A stretch of 30,220 nucleotides of DNA from Bdellovibrionaceae bacterium UBA2351 (GTDB lineage Bacteria; Bdellovibrionota; Bdellovibrionia; Bdellovibrionales; Bdellovibrionaceae). A program made the position numbers and the translations under genes. Location: the NCBI GenBank assembly GCA_002344565.1, contig DDTZ01000153.1:1889-32108 (forward strand). The letters are read 5' to 3'. Below are positions 1-8,282 of this stretch, piece by piece. Under the pieces are notes generated by a model that worked only from the letters and a program-made list of their open reading frames with translations, was not told where the DNA came from and made no database searches. Positions within the stretch are counted from its first letter, which is position 1. Each line of letters starts with the position of its first letter.

Positions 1-440
1 CAGTAGATCGTTTCAATATTTTTAAATCCAAGTTCATGAAAGTATTCACGCCAATACTTGGAAATAACAACTAGTTTGCTCACTTTGTTTTTATTCCCAA
101 TCAAACTTCGCAACGTCATGTAGTGATGAGCTTTTACCAAGGGGTGGCAGTACGCTGTATCGTAGTGGTAAGCCACCACGATTTGTTTAGGCTGCGATTC
201 CATAAAGAATACGTGATTCATAGCACGTAAAACATAGTCTGAATCCTTAGCTTGATCTGAAATGTGCATTAAATTTTGCAGATAGCCCGGAACTTTGTGC
301 AAGCGCCCCTGCCCTTGCGGAACCGGATTAAATTCCTGAACTTTATGGCCGGCCGCCTGGAAAGCCTCTTCCATTTCGTCTTCGAATAGATCGCCGCCGT
401 ATTTTTTGGTTGTGCTGATAATTCTTAGGATTTGGGACAT
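1..440 (-). CDS. Glycosyltransferase N-terminal part (cut by window edge)
   Basis: Only the first 146 codons lie in the window. They begin at the ATG read from position 440 and run off the left edge. The visible protein starts MSQILRIISTTKKYGGDLFE, a beta strand followed by a glycine-rich turn as in the N-terminal Rossmann half of GT-B (GT4-type) glycosyltransferases. A later VVAYHYDTAYCHP stretch and a VISKYWREYFHELG segment resemble the acceptor-side portion of such enzymes. The conserved EX7E donor-binding motif would lie beyond the edge, so family assignment is tentative. The start is one base after the rfbB stop on the same strand, so the two are very likely co-transcribed and translationally coupled. 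Sugar specificity cannot be inferred. Confidence 0.7.
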   Translation of the reverse strand, partial: MSQILRIISTTKKYGGDLFEDEMEEAFQAAGHKVQEFNPVPQGQGRLHKVPGYLQNLMHISDQAKDSDYVLRAMNHVFFMESQPKQIVVAYHYDTAYCHPLVKAHHYMTLRSLIGNKNKVSKLVVISKYWREYFHELGFKNIETIY

Positions 441-441
441 A

Positions 442-1473
442 TTATTTTTTAGCCTGTACGCCTTCCATCCATTTTTGATTATCTAGGTACCAGCGAATGG
501 TTTCTTTTAAACCGATTTCAAAATTTTCATAACGGCTCTTAAAGCCGAGGACCTGCCGTGATTTAGAATCGTCAATGGCGTATCTAAAATCATGACCTTT
601 GCGATCTTCAACGAACGAAATTAGCTGTGAATAAGACGTACCATTTGTTCTTGGCTTTAATTCATCTAAAATACTACATACAGTTTTAACAACAGCCAAA
701 TTAGTGCGCTCTGAACGGCCACCAAAACAATATGAATCACCTACTGTTCCTTGTTCTAGGGCCAGCATCACACCGCGAGAGTGATCCTCTACATGGATCC
801 AATCACGAATGTTTTCACCTTTTCCATAGACTGGTAGTTTTTCGCCATTCAATGCACACGTGATCATTCTTGGAATTAATTTTTCAGGAAATTGACGAGG
901 ACCGTAGTTATTTGAACAATTCGTCACAATGATAGGTAGCTGATAGGTATGGTGCCAAGCTCTGGCTAAATGATCACTGGCTGCTTTGGAAGCCGAATAC
1001 GGGGAATTAGGCTGATAATTAGAGTCTTCCGTGAAATACCCCTCTTTTCCTAACTGCCCAAATACTTCGTCTGTTGAGACATGAACAAATCGAGCGTTCT
1101 TTTGAATGTCCGCATTTAAAGTACCGTAGTGCGACCGAAAGGCTTCTAATAAGCCAAATGTGCCTAAAACATTCGTTCGAACAAAGGCCTCGGGTCCCGA
1201 AATCGAATTATCCACGTGTGATTCCGCTGCAAAATTAAGCACCGCGGTGATCTTATTATCCTGCAGAGTTTGGCATACTAACGCCTGATCACCAATATCC
1301 CCTTTGATAAATTGAACCTGAGATTTTTCAATTAAGTCGTTGATATTACCTAAATAGCCCGCATAGGTCAGTTTATCTAAGACGTAGACTTTATAGCCAT
1401 TTTCAACCGCTAAACGGGTAAAACAGCTTCCTATAAATCCGGCACCGCCGGTAACTAAGATACTTTTTTGCAT
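442..1473 (-). CDS. rfbB: dTDP-glucose 4,6-dehydratase (RfbB/RmlB)
   Basis: Converts dTDP-D-glucose to dTDP-4-keto-6-deoxy-D-glucose in the cytoplasm, the branch point of dTDP-deoxysugar synthesis. It is an extended short-chain dehydrogenase of 343 residues, the usual family length. Visible motifs are the NAD-binding GGAGFIG (residues 9-15), AAESHVD (82-88), the catalytic Thr-Asp-Glu in STDEVFG (T134, D135, E136) and YSASK (Y159, K163). A GTG codon directly upstream at 1476 could also be used, but the ATG at 1473 is preferred. The substrate comes from rfbA (10366-11235), about 9 kb away on the same strand. No rmlC or rmlD accompanies it; an aminotransferase and a 3,4-ketoisomerase domain at 11454-14396 point instead to a 3-amino-3,6-dideoxyhexose. 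It is divergent from manC across 117 bases. Confidence 0.96.
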   Translation of the reverse strand: MQKSILVTGGAGFIGSCFTRLAVENGYKVYVLDKLTYAGYLGNINDLIEKSQVQFIKGDIGDQALVCQTLQDNKITAVLNFAAESHVDNSISGPEAFVRTNVLGTFGLLEAFRSHYGTLNADIQKNARFVHVSTDEVFGQLGKEGYFTEDSNYQPNSPYSASKAASDHLARAWHHTYQLPIIVTNCSNNYGPRQFPEKLIPRMITCALNGEKLPVYGKGENIRDWIHVEDHSRGVMLALEQGTVGDSYCFGGRSERTNLAVVKTVCSILDELKPRTNGTSYSQLISFVEDRKGHDFRYAIDDSKSRQVLGFKSRYENFEIGLKETIRWYLDNQKWMEGVQAKK

Positions 1474-1560
1474 CACTCACTTATACATTTAGCCTAAGGA
1501 ACCAGGCAATCACTATCTGTTTTAGCCATGAGTTAAATCCTTTGATTTATTGCCATATTT

Positions 1561-1585
1561 TATTATGATGACCTCCTTCGGGAGG
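1561..1585 (+). promoter_or_regulatory. Hairpin hiding the manC Shine-Dalgarno, with possible -10 box
   Basis: CCTCC (1572-1576), TTCG (1577-1580) and GGAGG (1581-1585) form a five-pair G/C-rich stem closed by a cUUCGg tetraloop, a loop known to be exceptionally stable. The GGAGG arm is itself the Shine-Dalgarno sequence, five bases before the manC ATG at 1591. The same RNA therefore holds the ribosome-binding site in its 3' arm. A -10-like TATTAT lies at 1561-1566, with no clear -35. If it is used, transcription would begin near 1573, almost exactly at the hairpin, giving a very short leader. The hairpin is read directly; the -10 and any regulatory effect are inference. Confidence 0.55.
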
Positions 1586-1590
1586 ATTTT

Positions 1591-2979
1591 ATGATTCCAG
1601 TAATTCTGTCAGGCGGCAGCGGTACACGTTTATGGCCGGTTTCACGTTCTAGATTTCCAAAACAATTTTGTGAGCTATTTGAAGAATCACTTTTCAATTT
1701 AACACTTAAACGCGCGCAACAAATCGGAACACCTTGGGTCGTAACATCTAAAAATCTTCGCGATCTAACTTTGATGAGTATGCGACAATTTGGTTTTTCT
1801 GATCAAAACTGTATTTTCGAACCTCAAGCCAAAAACACGGCTCCAGCGATTTCTTATCTTGTGGCTTTGATGATGGCTAAAGGCATGGGAGAAGAAGTCG
1901 TCGTTATGCTTCCGGCCGATCATTTGATTGGAAACGAAGACCAATTTAAGCGCGTACTTAGCTTAGCCGAAAAAGAAGCTCATAAGGGCTGCGTAGTCAC
2001 GTTAGGTATCAAACCTTCGTACGCAGAAACTGGTTATGGTTATATCGAAACAGAACCAAGCAAAAGTACCACTGAACAAGGAATTAGCGCGTTCAGCGTT
2101 AAAAAATTCCACGAAAAACCAAATGCAGAAACAGCCGAGAAATTTTTGAAAGACAAAAACTACAACTGGAATGCGGGTATTTTCGTTTTCAAAATTTCGG
2201 CAATGGCAAAGCTGTTAGAAACTCATCAACCAGAAATGTGGACAAACTCAAAGCAAGTCCAGCTTGATCAGTTCAATATTGAATCCATTTTCGAACACTA
2301 TCGCAACATTAGTATCGACTACGCCATTATGGAAAAATTAGATTCATCTAATTTAAAGTGTATCCCGTGTGATATCGACTGGAGCGACGTTGGCTCTTGG
2401 GATGCGGTTGCGAAAATTCTAGAGTTCACTCAAAGTCCGACTAAAAAAATCGAAGTGAAAGCAAAAAATAATTACATCCACCCGCTTAAAGACAAAACAT
2501 ACGCATTGGTTGATGTAAACGACATCGTAGTCGTAGACACAAAAGATGCCCTGTTAATTGCTAAAAAAGGCAGTTCTCAGGACGTTAAAGAAGTAGTGGA
2601 TAAATTAAAAATCGCTAGCCCAAGCGTAGCGCAAGAGCACGTTTTTGAAAATCGCCCGTGGGGACGCTTTGAAGTTCTTCGTGATGAAAATCATTATAAA
2701 TCAAAAGTCATTCATGTATTACCAAAAGCGCAGATTTCCTACCAATCCCACGCTAAACGTGAAGAACATTGGTTTATCACTCGAGGTGACGGTGAAGTAA
2801 TTTTAGATGATAAAACGATAAAAGTGAGCTCTGGCTCATACGTAAAAATTCCTCTTGGAGCAAAACATAGAATTCGCAATACAGGAAATGAAACTATCGA
2901 GTTTATTGAAGTTCAAATGGGAACATACTTTGGCGAAGACGATATCGTTAGATATCAAGACGATTACAAAAGGCACTAA
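1591..2979 (+). CDS. manC: Mannose-1-phosphate guanylyltransferase / mannose-6-phosphate isomerase (type II, ManC)
   Basis: Makes GDP-mannose from mannose-1-phosphate and GTP; full-length family members also carry a C-terminal mannose-6-phosphate isomerase cupin. At 462 residues it has the length of the bifunctional form. The pyrophosphorylase signature GGSGTRLWPVSR lies at about residues 8-19 with PKQ at 23-25, FHEKP at 173-177, NWNAGIF at 192-198 and DWSDVGSW at 263-270. The isomerase domain spans about 350-460, with RPWG at 355-358 and Q385-S-H387-A-K389-R-E-E392-H393-W. Most family members I recall have a second His where K389 stands, so isomerase activity may be altered. No phosphomannomutase or GDP-mannose-modifying gene is visible. 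It heads the plus-strand block with the exporter and follows a strong but structured ribosome-binding site. Confidence 0.95.
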   Translation: MIPVILSGGSGTRLWPVSRSRFPKQFCELFEESLFNLTLKRAQQIGTPWVVTSKNLRDLTLMSMRQFGFSDQNCIFEPQAKNTAPAISYLVALMMAKGMGEEVVVMLPADHLIGNEDQFKRVLSLAEKEAHKGCVVTLGIKPSYAETGYGYIETEPSKSTTEQGISAFSVKKFHEKPNAETAEKFLKDKNYNWNAGIFVFKISAMAKLLETHQPEMWTNSKQVQLDQFNIESIFEHYRNISIDYAIMEKLDSSNLKCIPCDIDWSDVGSWDAVAKILEFTQSPTKKIEVKAKNNYIHPLKDKTYALVDVNDIVVVDTKDALLIAKKGSSQDVKEVVDKLKIASPSVAQEHVFENRPWGRFEVLRDENHYKSKVIHVLPKAQISYQSHAKREEHWFITRGDGEVILDDKTIKVSSGSYVKIPLGAKHRIRNTGNETIEFIEVQMGTYFGEDDIVRYQDDYKRH

Positions 2980-2984
2980 AACAC

Positions 2985-3782
2985 ATGCAGATTCTACAGG
3001 ATATAGCGACTGAATATAGGGAAGCGTGGCGTTTTCGCTACGTAATCAAGAGTTTCGTATCTACTAAATTAAAACAACGTTATAGACGAAGCTTTCTGGG
3101 CTATTTTTGGACTATTTTAGCCCCTTTCATGCATTACGCGATTATTGGTTTTGTGATGAGTCATATTAGTCGCTCGTCAATGCCAAACTATTTTGTATAT
3201 ATGTTTTCCGGAAGCGTATTTTTTAGCGTTATTGCGGGGGTCATTAACGGTTCGCCTATGTACCTACTAGCAAATGAACATTTTATTAAAAAGATTTACC
3301 TCCCTAAAATAATTTTTGTGCTAAATACAGTTACGCTAGAGTTCGTTAACTTCGGTTTAACAGCACTATCTCTAGTTTTATTAGGCATCGTGACTAAATT
3401 AATTCATTTTTCGATGGCGTTCTTCTATTTACCAATCCCGATTTTATTTGGGATGTTACTCTTAACGGGACTTGGTTGCATAATTGCGATTGCGGCAGTT
3501 TATTTTAGAGATTTAATTCATATTTTACCTGCCATTATGCAAGCTGCGTTCTTTTTAACTCCGATTCTATATTCTATAGATATGATTCCTGTAGAATATC
3601 ATAAGTTCATTTATATCAACCCTATTTATTATTTGATAGAATGCTTTAGAATGCCGATAGTACATGCTGAAGTTCCCCCTCTTTCCTATACTCTCGCGTT
3701 AGTTGGAATTTCTATTTTTACATTTATGCTAGGAATGGTCTTGTTGAAAAAGTATGACAATAAAATTGTCTTTAGGTTGTAA
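2985..3782 (+). CDS. wzm: ABC-2 type polysaccharide export permease (Wzm)
   Basis: Integral membrane subunit of an ABC exporter that moves the finished undecaprenyl-linked polysaccharide across the inner membrane. The 265-residue protein has about six hydrophobic segments, begins with an amphipathic cytoplasmic stretch, and carries a basic KQRYRRSFLGYFW motif just before the first membrane span, typical of Wzm/KpsM/TagG permeases. An AAVYFRDL segment between late spans is another family hallmark. It begins five bases after manC and ends two bases before the ATPase gene, the usual permease-ATPase pair. Its presence implies the ABC-transporter-dependent assembly route, in which chains are completed in the cytoplasm. 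No Wzx flippase or Wzy polymerase was recognised in the window. Confidence 0.93.
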   Translation: MQILQDIATEYREAWRFRYVIKSFVSTKLKQRYRRSFLGYFWTILAPFMHYAIIGFVMSHISRSSMPNYFVYMFSGSVFFSVIAGVINGSPMYLLANEHFIKKIYLPKIIFVLNTVTLEFVNFGLTALSLVLLGIVTKLIHFSMAFFYLPIPILFGMLLLTGLGCIIAIAAVYFRDLIHILPAIMQAAFFLTPILYSIDMIPVEYHKFIYINPIYYLIECFRMPIVHAEVPPLSYTLALVGISIFTFMLGMVLLKKYDNKIVFRL

Positions 3783-3784
3783 TT

Positions 3785-4543
3785 ATGGCTGGCGAAACGT
3801 TTATAAGATTTGAAAATGTTGGTTTAACTTATGATTTGTACTTAGATAAAACTAACAATTTAAAAGAATATCTAATTAACAAGCTGACCAAACGGCGGCC
3901 GGTCGCAAAATCGATGGAAAAGGTCGAAGCTTTGAAGAATATAAATATTGAATTCAAACAAGGCGAACGAATCGGCATCATTGGCCGTAATGGTGCTGGT
4001 AAAAGTACAATGCTAAAAGTAATTTCCGGCATCTATAAACCAACTGCAGGCCGCCTGGTTGTCAATGGCACTATTCAACCCCTGATAGAAATCGGTGCCG
4101 GTTTTGACCCGGAGTTTACCGGCCGAGAGAATATTTATTTAAATGGTTACATGCTTGGCTTCTCAAAAGAACAAATCAAACGCAAGGAAGCCGAAATTAT
4201 TGAGTTTGCGGAACTTGGTGAATTTATCGATGTTCCCGTAAAATACTATAGTTCGGGTATGTCCGTGCGCTTAGCGTTTACGATTGCGACAAGTATCGAG
4301 CCGGAAATTCTCGCTTTTGACGAAATGCTCGCTGCCGGAGATATTGAATTTTTGAATAAAGCGAAGGCGCGTATGGACGAGTTAATCAACAAAGCAAAAA
4401 TGCTGATTCTTGTGTCCCATGATCTTTCGATGATCAGTGCTCTTTGCACAAAGGTCCTCGTGGTTCATCAAGGTCAAATTTGTTTTATCGGCACTTCCGA
4501 AGAGGCGATCCAATACTACATTAACCGTGGTTACAATACGTAA
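3785..4543 (+). CDS. wzt: ABC exporter ATPase (Wzt), short form without carbohydrate-binding domain
   Basis: ATP-binding subunit that powers Wzm. Visible elements are Walker A GRNGAGKST (67-75), a Q-loop region near PLIEIGAGF, the signature SSGMS (166-170), Walker B ILAFDE (185-190) and the switch His in LVSHD (H222). PEFTGRENIYLNG (119-131) is typical of polysaccharide and teichoic-acid exporters. The protein stops at 252 residues, right after the nucleotide-binding domain. The C-terminal beta-sandwich that recognises chain-end modifications in E. coli O8/O9a Wzt is absent, as in KpsT-like and TagH-like short forms. Export here probably does not depend on Wzt reading a terminal cap. It follows wzm by two bases, and the next glycosyltransferase starts one base after its stop. 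Confidence 0.93.
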   Translation: MAGETFIRFENVGLTYDLYLDKTNNLKEYLINKLTKRRPVAKSMEKVEALKNINIEFKQGERIGIIGRNGAGKSTMLKVISGIYKPTAGRLVVNGTIQPLIEIGAGFDPEFTGRENIYLNGYMLGFSKEQIKRKEAEIIEFAELGEFIDVPVKYYSSGMSVRLAFTIATSIEPEILAFDEMLAAGDIEFLNKAKARMDELINKAKMLILVSHDLSMISALCTKVLVVHQGQICFIGTSEEAIQYYINRGYNT

Positions 4544-4544
4544 T

Positions 4545-5957
4545 ATGGAAAATTCACTATTTGATTCTTACCTCAAAAAATTCGGGCGTTATCCTGATCC
4601 AATAGATACTGAGGAACTTATTTTAGGCAACTTTCCCCAAGGATACCGGACGACGTCAACGCTGAAGTCTGTTCCCAATCAGTCTTTATTTATCGATGTG
4701 ACTCACACTGTTCACTATACGTTTAATTCTGGCATTCAACGCGTCGTTAGAACGTTAGTTACGGCGATGAAAAACAACGGCGCCAGTTTTGAACTTATAA
4801 AGTTTGATCTTGATGGTCAGCCCATTTTATTAACTCCACATGAAGTCGATAAGTTCTATAACTGGGATAAGCATATTCACTCAGCGAGCACGGCACGTCT
4901 GAATGCTTTAGACTCTGCGGCCCGAACCATCGGTCCAATTATTAGAGGGCTTGTGCCCGACTCGGTATGGAATTTCGCGAAGAAATTTTATTTTCGTTTT
5001 AAAGCCCGCTTAAGCGCTCAATCCGGTGTACTTGCATCGTCTACCAGTACCGAGGTTCTTGATCTGCGAAATAAAAAATTGTTACTTCCAGAGGTTGTAA
5101 CTGAAACTGAACGCATAAATGCGGTGACCGTATTATCGAAATACTACAATGTGTCCGTATCGACTGTCTTATACGACCTTATTCCCGTTACCCATCCTGA
5201 ATATTGTACTGTCGGTTATGATTTTGTACATTACCTAAGAATTTTCCGATCAATAGATAAAGTATTTTCAATTTCGAAACATTCAGAAAATGAACTTAAT
5301 CGGATTATGCATATTGTGCCGCGCGAAGTAAAATCGCCACTCAAACTCGAAACAATATATTTAGGTGGCGACTTTGATTTTGTAAAAAATGCTCCCGTTG
5401 TTCCCGTTTCTGATAAGAAAACAATACTCATGGTTGCCCGGTTTGAACCAAGAAAAAATATTCGTCGAGTCCTCGTGGCCATCAAACGACTTTTCGAAGA
5501 ATCGCAAGAGTTTAAATTTGTTTTAGTCGGCAACCCAGGTTGGCTGCAGGAGAATATTCTAGCTGATTTGGATATGCTAAAGTCTAAGGGCTACGACATC
5601 GAATACCATATGCGTATTCCTGATGCGGACTTAATCGTGTGGTATCAAAAGGCCCATTTTACTGTGTTCTGCAGTATCACAGAGGGGTTTGGCTTGCCTA
5701 TTATAGAATCCGTGTTGATGGGAAAACCTTGCATTACCACTAATAACGGTTCACAAGCAGAAGTTGGAAATCTGATTGGCGGTTGTGACTTGGTAGATCC
5801 TTTCGATACTGATGATATCTATAATAAAATTAAACGAATGCTAACAGATGAAGGTCATTACCAAGCCAAAGTTCTGCAAACTAAGTCTGCGAAATGGCCT
5901 AGTTGGGCAGATTATGCAAGACAGGTACAGACTTCTTTAGATTCGAAATCAATATGA
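4545..5957 (+). CDS. Glycosyltransferase, GT4-type (GT-B fold), 470 aa
   Basis: Transfers a sugar from a nucleotide donor during chain assembly; donor and acceptor are unknown. The C-terminal half (about 290-450) is the typical donor-binding Rossmann domain. It has MVARFEPRKNIRRVL (296-310), FKFVLVGNPGW (323-333) and the EX7E pair in SITEGFGLPIIES (E380 and E388). The N-terminal 200 residues are less conserved and include FIDVTHTVHY and a TVLYDLIPVTHPEY stretch often seen in mannosyltransferase-like GT4 proteins. The open frame extends 36 codons further upstream into wzt, but the ATG at 4545, just after the wzt stop, is the sensible start. Its last four bases overlap the next gene (ATGA), indicating coupled translation. 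The manC, wzm, wzt context makes GDP-mannose one plausible donor. Confidence 0.88.
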   Translation: MENSLFDSYLKKFGRYPDPIDTEELILGNFPQGYRTTSTLKSVPNQSLFIDVTHTVHYTFNSGIQRVVRTLVTAMKNNGASFELIKFDLDGQPILLTPHEVDKFYNWDKHIHSASTARLNALDSAARTIGPIIRGLVPDSVWNFAKKFYFRFKARLSAQSGVLASSTSTEVLDLRNKKLLLPEVVTETERINAVTVLSKYYNVSVSTVLYDLIPVTHPEYCTVGYDFVHYLRIFRSIDKVFSISKHSENELNRIMHIVPREVKSPLKLETIYLGGDFDFVKNAPVVPVSDKKTILMVARFEPRKNIRRVLVAIKRLFEESQEFKFVLVGNPGWLQENILADLDMLKSKGYDIEYHMRIPDADLIVWYQKAHFTVFCSITEGFGLPIIESVLMGKPCITTNNGSQAEVGNLIGGCDLVDPFDTDDIYNKIKRMLTDEGHYQAKVLQTKSAKWPSWADYARQVQTSLDSKSI

Positions 5958-7012
5958 AATATTTTTTAGATATTACACCGGCAATTGTTAACAAAACCGC
6001 GATTCACAATATTATAAAAGACACTGTTGAAAACATTCCAGAATCTAAAAATCAACTTCTACTTCTAGGAAAATCGTACTCATATTCTGGATCTTTTGAA
6101 TCTGGCCTGCCCCGCCTTATGAGATGGGCGCTGGAAGCTCCACGTCTTTTTATTCTTATACGAAGACTGCTTATGCCCTTTTTACCAGCTGACAATCGCC
6201 CTATTTTTTTATTTGATCCTCTTTATCTCCTTTTCTATAAACCTCTAACCCAATCAAAAATTATGGTACTTGATTTAACTCCGGTTACCCGACCGGAATG
6301 GCACGGTAGCAATGTGGCTAGGCTATACAAAGAAGCGTTTCGAGAAATAAAAAAATCGAATTTAGAATGTCATTCTATTAGCGAAAGTACCCGCGAAGAT
6401 TTAAGAACGATTTTAAAGATAAAAGAAGAGAAAAATCGACTTCTCTATATTTACGCGCATAAAAAATTTCAGGCCCATGAAAAGCCAGTTTTTTCTAAGC
6501 AGATTCTATTTGTCGGCAGTTTTGAGCCGAGAAAAAATTTAACGGGCCTAATTGACGGATTTCAAAAGTCTAATTTAGGACAAGACGGTTATTTGCTAAA
6601 TATTGTAGGAGCCGCCACCACCCACTACGAAAACGTAAAAGCCAGTTTTTTGAACGATAAAAGCATAGTGTTTCATGGATACCTTTCCGATAAAGACCTC
6701 TACAGTGTCTATCAAAATGCACAGGTATTTGCTTACCCTTCACACTGGGAAGGTTTTGGTGTTCCGTTACTAGAAGCTATGAACATGAAGATAGCCTGTT
6801 TCGCTTCCAAGACTAGCGCATGTCCAGAAGTTGGCGGTCCCAACATGAAATATGTCGACCCTACGAATACGTCCGAAATCGCAGAAACCCTTAAGTCCAT
6901 TTGCCAAATGACTAATGATGAATATATTAAGTACACGGAGACAACCTGGCAACATGGTCAAAAATTTTCATTCGAAAAGTATATTCAAACGCTTAGGAAC
7001 GCGTTACAATAA
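5954..7012 (+). CDS. Glycosyltransferase, GT4-type (GT-B fold), 352 aa
   Basis: A second retaining-type glycosyltransferase directly downstream of the first. It has ILFVGSFEPRKNLTGLIDG (184-202), a VFHGYLSD element (239-246) and the EX7E motif in HWEGFGVPLLEA (E266 and E274). The N-terminal half contains VLDLTPVTRPEW (105-116), matching the DLIPVTHPEY region of its neighbour, so the two genes may be distant paralogues. The start was placed at the ATG overlapping the previous stop as ATGA (5954-5957) rather than 17 codons upstream inside the preceding gene. It likely adds a neighbouring residue of the same repeat or adaptor region. Specificity is unknown. Confidence 0.87.
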   Translation: MKYFLDITPAIVNKTAIHNIIKDTVENIPESKNQLLLLGKSYSYSGSFESGLPRLMRWALEAPRLFILIRRLLMPFLPADNRPIFLFDPLYLLFYKPLTQSKIMVLDLTPVTRPEWHGSNVARLYKEAFREIKKSNLECHSISESTREDLRTILKIKEEKNRLLYIYAHKKFQAHEKPVFSKQILFVGSFEPRKNLTGLIDGFQKSNLGQDGYLLNIVGAATTHYENVKASFLNDKSIVFHGYLSDKDLYSVYQNAQVFAYPSHWEGFGVPLLEAMNMKIACFASKTSACPEVGGPNMKYVDPTNTSEIAETLKSICQMTNDEYIKYTETTWQHGQKFSFEKYIQTLRNALQ

Positions 7013-7017
7013 TTAGT

Positions 7018-7362
7018 ATGAGTATTTACGCGAAAATTTCGTCAAAAGTCTTAATGGTTGTTATGCAGCCAGGGAGATTACTTTTCCCAAAGGGGTCTGC
7101 GAATTCCGTAAAGACTCTGGACTCATTTTCTGTGGAGTATTTGCTAGTCGTTCAGGAGCAAGCACGTGTCGAGTTAACGTCAGTACCCCCAATTTACAGA
7201 AAAAATGCTCTACTGAGCATTATTCTACTTCCTGTTTTTATAATACGTGGTCTCTTTTTATTTTCTCGCCTTCTTATTGTGAATCAAATAATTAATTCGT
7301 ACCTGAACTCACATCGGCTGAAAGAGCTCCTTCTAAAGAAATATGAAAATATCAATTCTTAA
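7018..7362 (+). CDS. Small hypothetical protein with one probable membrane segment
   Basis: I do not recognise this 114-residue protein. It begins five bases after the upstream glycosyltransferase and overlaps the next gene by 20 bases, so it fits the operon spacing. The N-terminal 60 residues are mixed polar and hydrophobic. Residues about 65-88 (around LSIILLPVFIIRGLFLF) form a strong hydrophobic stretch flanked by Arg and Lys, and the tail is basic with Leu/Lys repeats. No good Shine-Dalgarno precedes its ATG, so translation may depend on coupling. It could be a small membrane partner of the glycosyltransferases, a remnant of a larger gene, or non-functional. Lack of an alternative frame in the gap supports it being real. 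Confidence 0.5.
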   Translation: MSIYAKISSKVLMVVMQPGRLLFPKGSANSVKTLDSFSVEYLLVVQEQARVELTSVPPIYRKNALLSIILLPVFIIRGLFLFSRLLIVNQIINSYLNSHRLKELLLKKYENINS

Positions 7363-8281
7363 ACCTGACCATTTAGGTGACTTGATATTATCGGCTCCCG
7401 CTATTAATAAATTGACGTCGCTAGGCCACGACATCACTCTTATTATTAGCAAAAATGCTGACTTTTTAGCTCGTTATCTTTTTCCAAATGCTAAGATTAA
7501 ATATGCGACGTTTTCTCATCTTTCTAGAACGAATGAGGTAAATGACCTTAACTCCGTATTTGAAGCTATCGATGAAACGGAAATGTTTGTTTCTCTAAGA
7601 CGAGACCCGCAGATTGAAGAGCTGATTTTTAGTAAAATTAATAAACGGAATTCGTTGTTAATTGAAAACTCATTAACTACTCACGAAACTCTTTTGCAAG
7701 CTAATTGCATAAAACCATTATCTGGCACTTACTTACCTGTGGATTTCTTCGCAACTTATAATAATCAAATTAAACCTTGGCCAAAGCACATACGTAAAGT
7801 CGGCTTTGTGATTTCAGCAGGCTTTTTTAACAACTCTTTACCTGTTATTCGTTGGTACGAATTTGCGAAATATATCATTGAGACATTTGATGCAGAAATT
7901 TCGATTATTGGTGGGCCAAATGAACGTAACGATTCTATAGTTTTAAAAAGCCTAATCGGCAAAGCTAGCCTGATCGAAGGAGCCAAGGACATAGATCAAT
8001 TCCTGATTAAAGTTTCTCCGCTAGATCTTATTATAGCTACTGATTCTGGATCGGCACATATGTGTAGCTTGTCGGGTGTACCGATACTTTCATTATTCGG
8101 AGCGAGTCCGCATGAGCGATATCAGCCGATAGGACGCTATAATAAAGTCATACGACACGTTTTTAACTGCTCACCTTGCCCACAATTTGAGGTACAAAAA
8201 GTTAACCGATGCATCTCAAAAGAATGTTTAAATAGTATAGTTGTTAAAGACATTGAAAAAAGTATTTTAAATACTCCCTAA
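7343..8281 (+). CDS. Glycosyltransferase family 9 (heptosyltransferase-like)
   Basis: GT9 enzymes transfer sugars, classically heptose from ADP-heptose to LPS core, using a GT-B fold. The N-terminus MKISILKPDHLGDLILSAP has the conserved D-x-x-G-D element (D9 to D13). The C-terminal donor site shows ATDSGSAHM (232-240) and LFGASPHERYQP (251-262), both strong GT9 signatures. Four cysteines near the end (C276, C279, C290, C295) match the Cys-rich tail seen in many GT9 proteins. At 312 residues it is slightly shorter than RfaC/RfaF. Its place among surface-polysaccharide genes suggests it acts on the polymer or its adaptor rather than on core heptose, but this is inference. Its TAA stop is separated by one base from the stop of the facing gene. 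Confidence 0.88.
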   Translation: MKISILKPDHLGDLILSAPAINKLTSLGHDITLIISKNADFLARYLFPNAKIKYATFSHLSRTNEVNDLNSVFEAIDETEMFVSLRRDPQIEELIFSKINKRNSLLIENSLTTHETLLQANCIKPLSGTYLPVDFFATYNNQIKPWPKHIRKVGFVISAGFFNNSLPVIRWYEFAKYIIETFDAEISIIGGPNERNDSIVLKSLIGKASLIEGAKDIDQFLIKVSPLDLIIATDSGSAHMCSLSGVPILSLFGASPHERYQPIGRYNKVIRHVFNCSPCPQFEVQKVNRCISKECLNSIVVKDIEKSILNTP

Positions 8282-8282
8282 A

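Noticed and set aside
1571..1580. Perfect-looking AAGGAGG Shine-Dalgarno on the minus strand upstream of rfbB
   Set aside because: It is only the mirror of the hairpin arm. No start codon lies at proper distance; the nearest ATG is too far and opens a frame of a few codons.
4437..4544. N-terminal extension of the first GT4 gene by 36 codons into wzt
   Set aside because: It overlaps the real wzt reading frame, while an ATG sits just after the wzt stop and the extension has no glycosyltransferase features.
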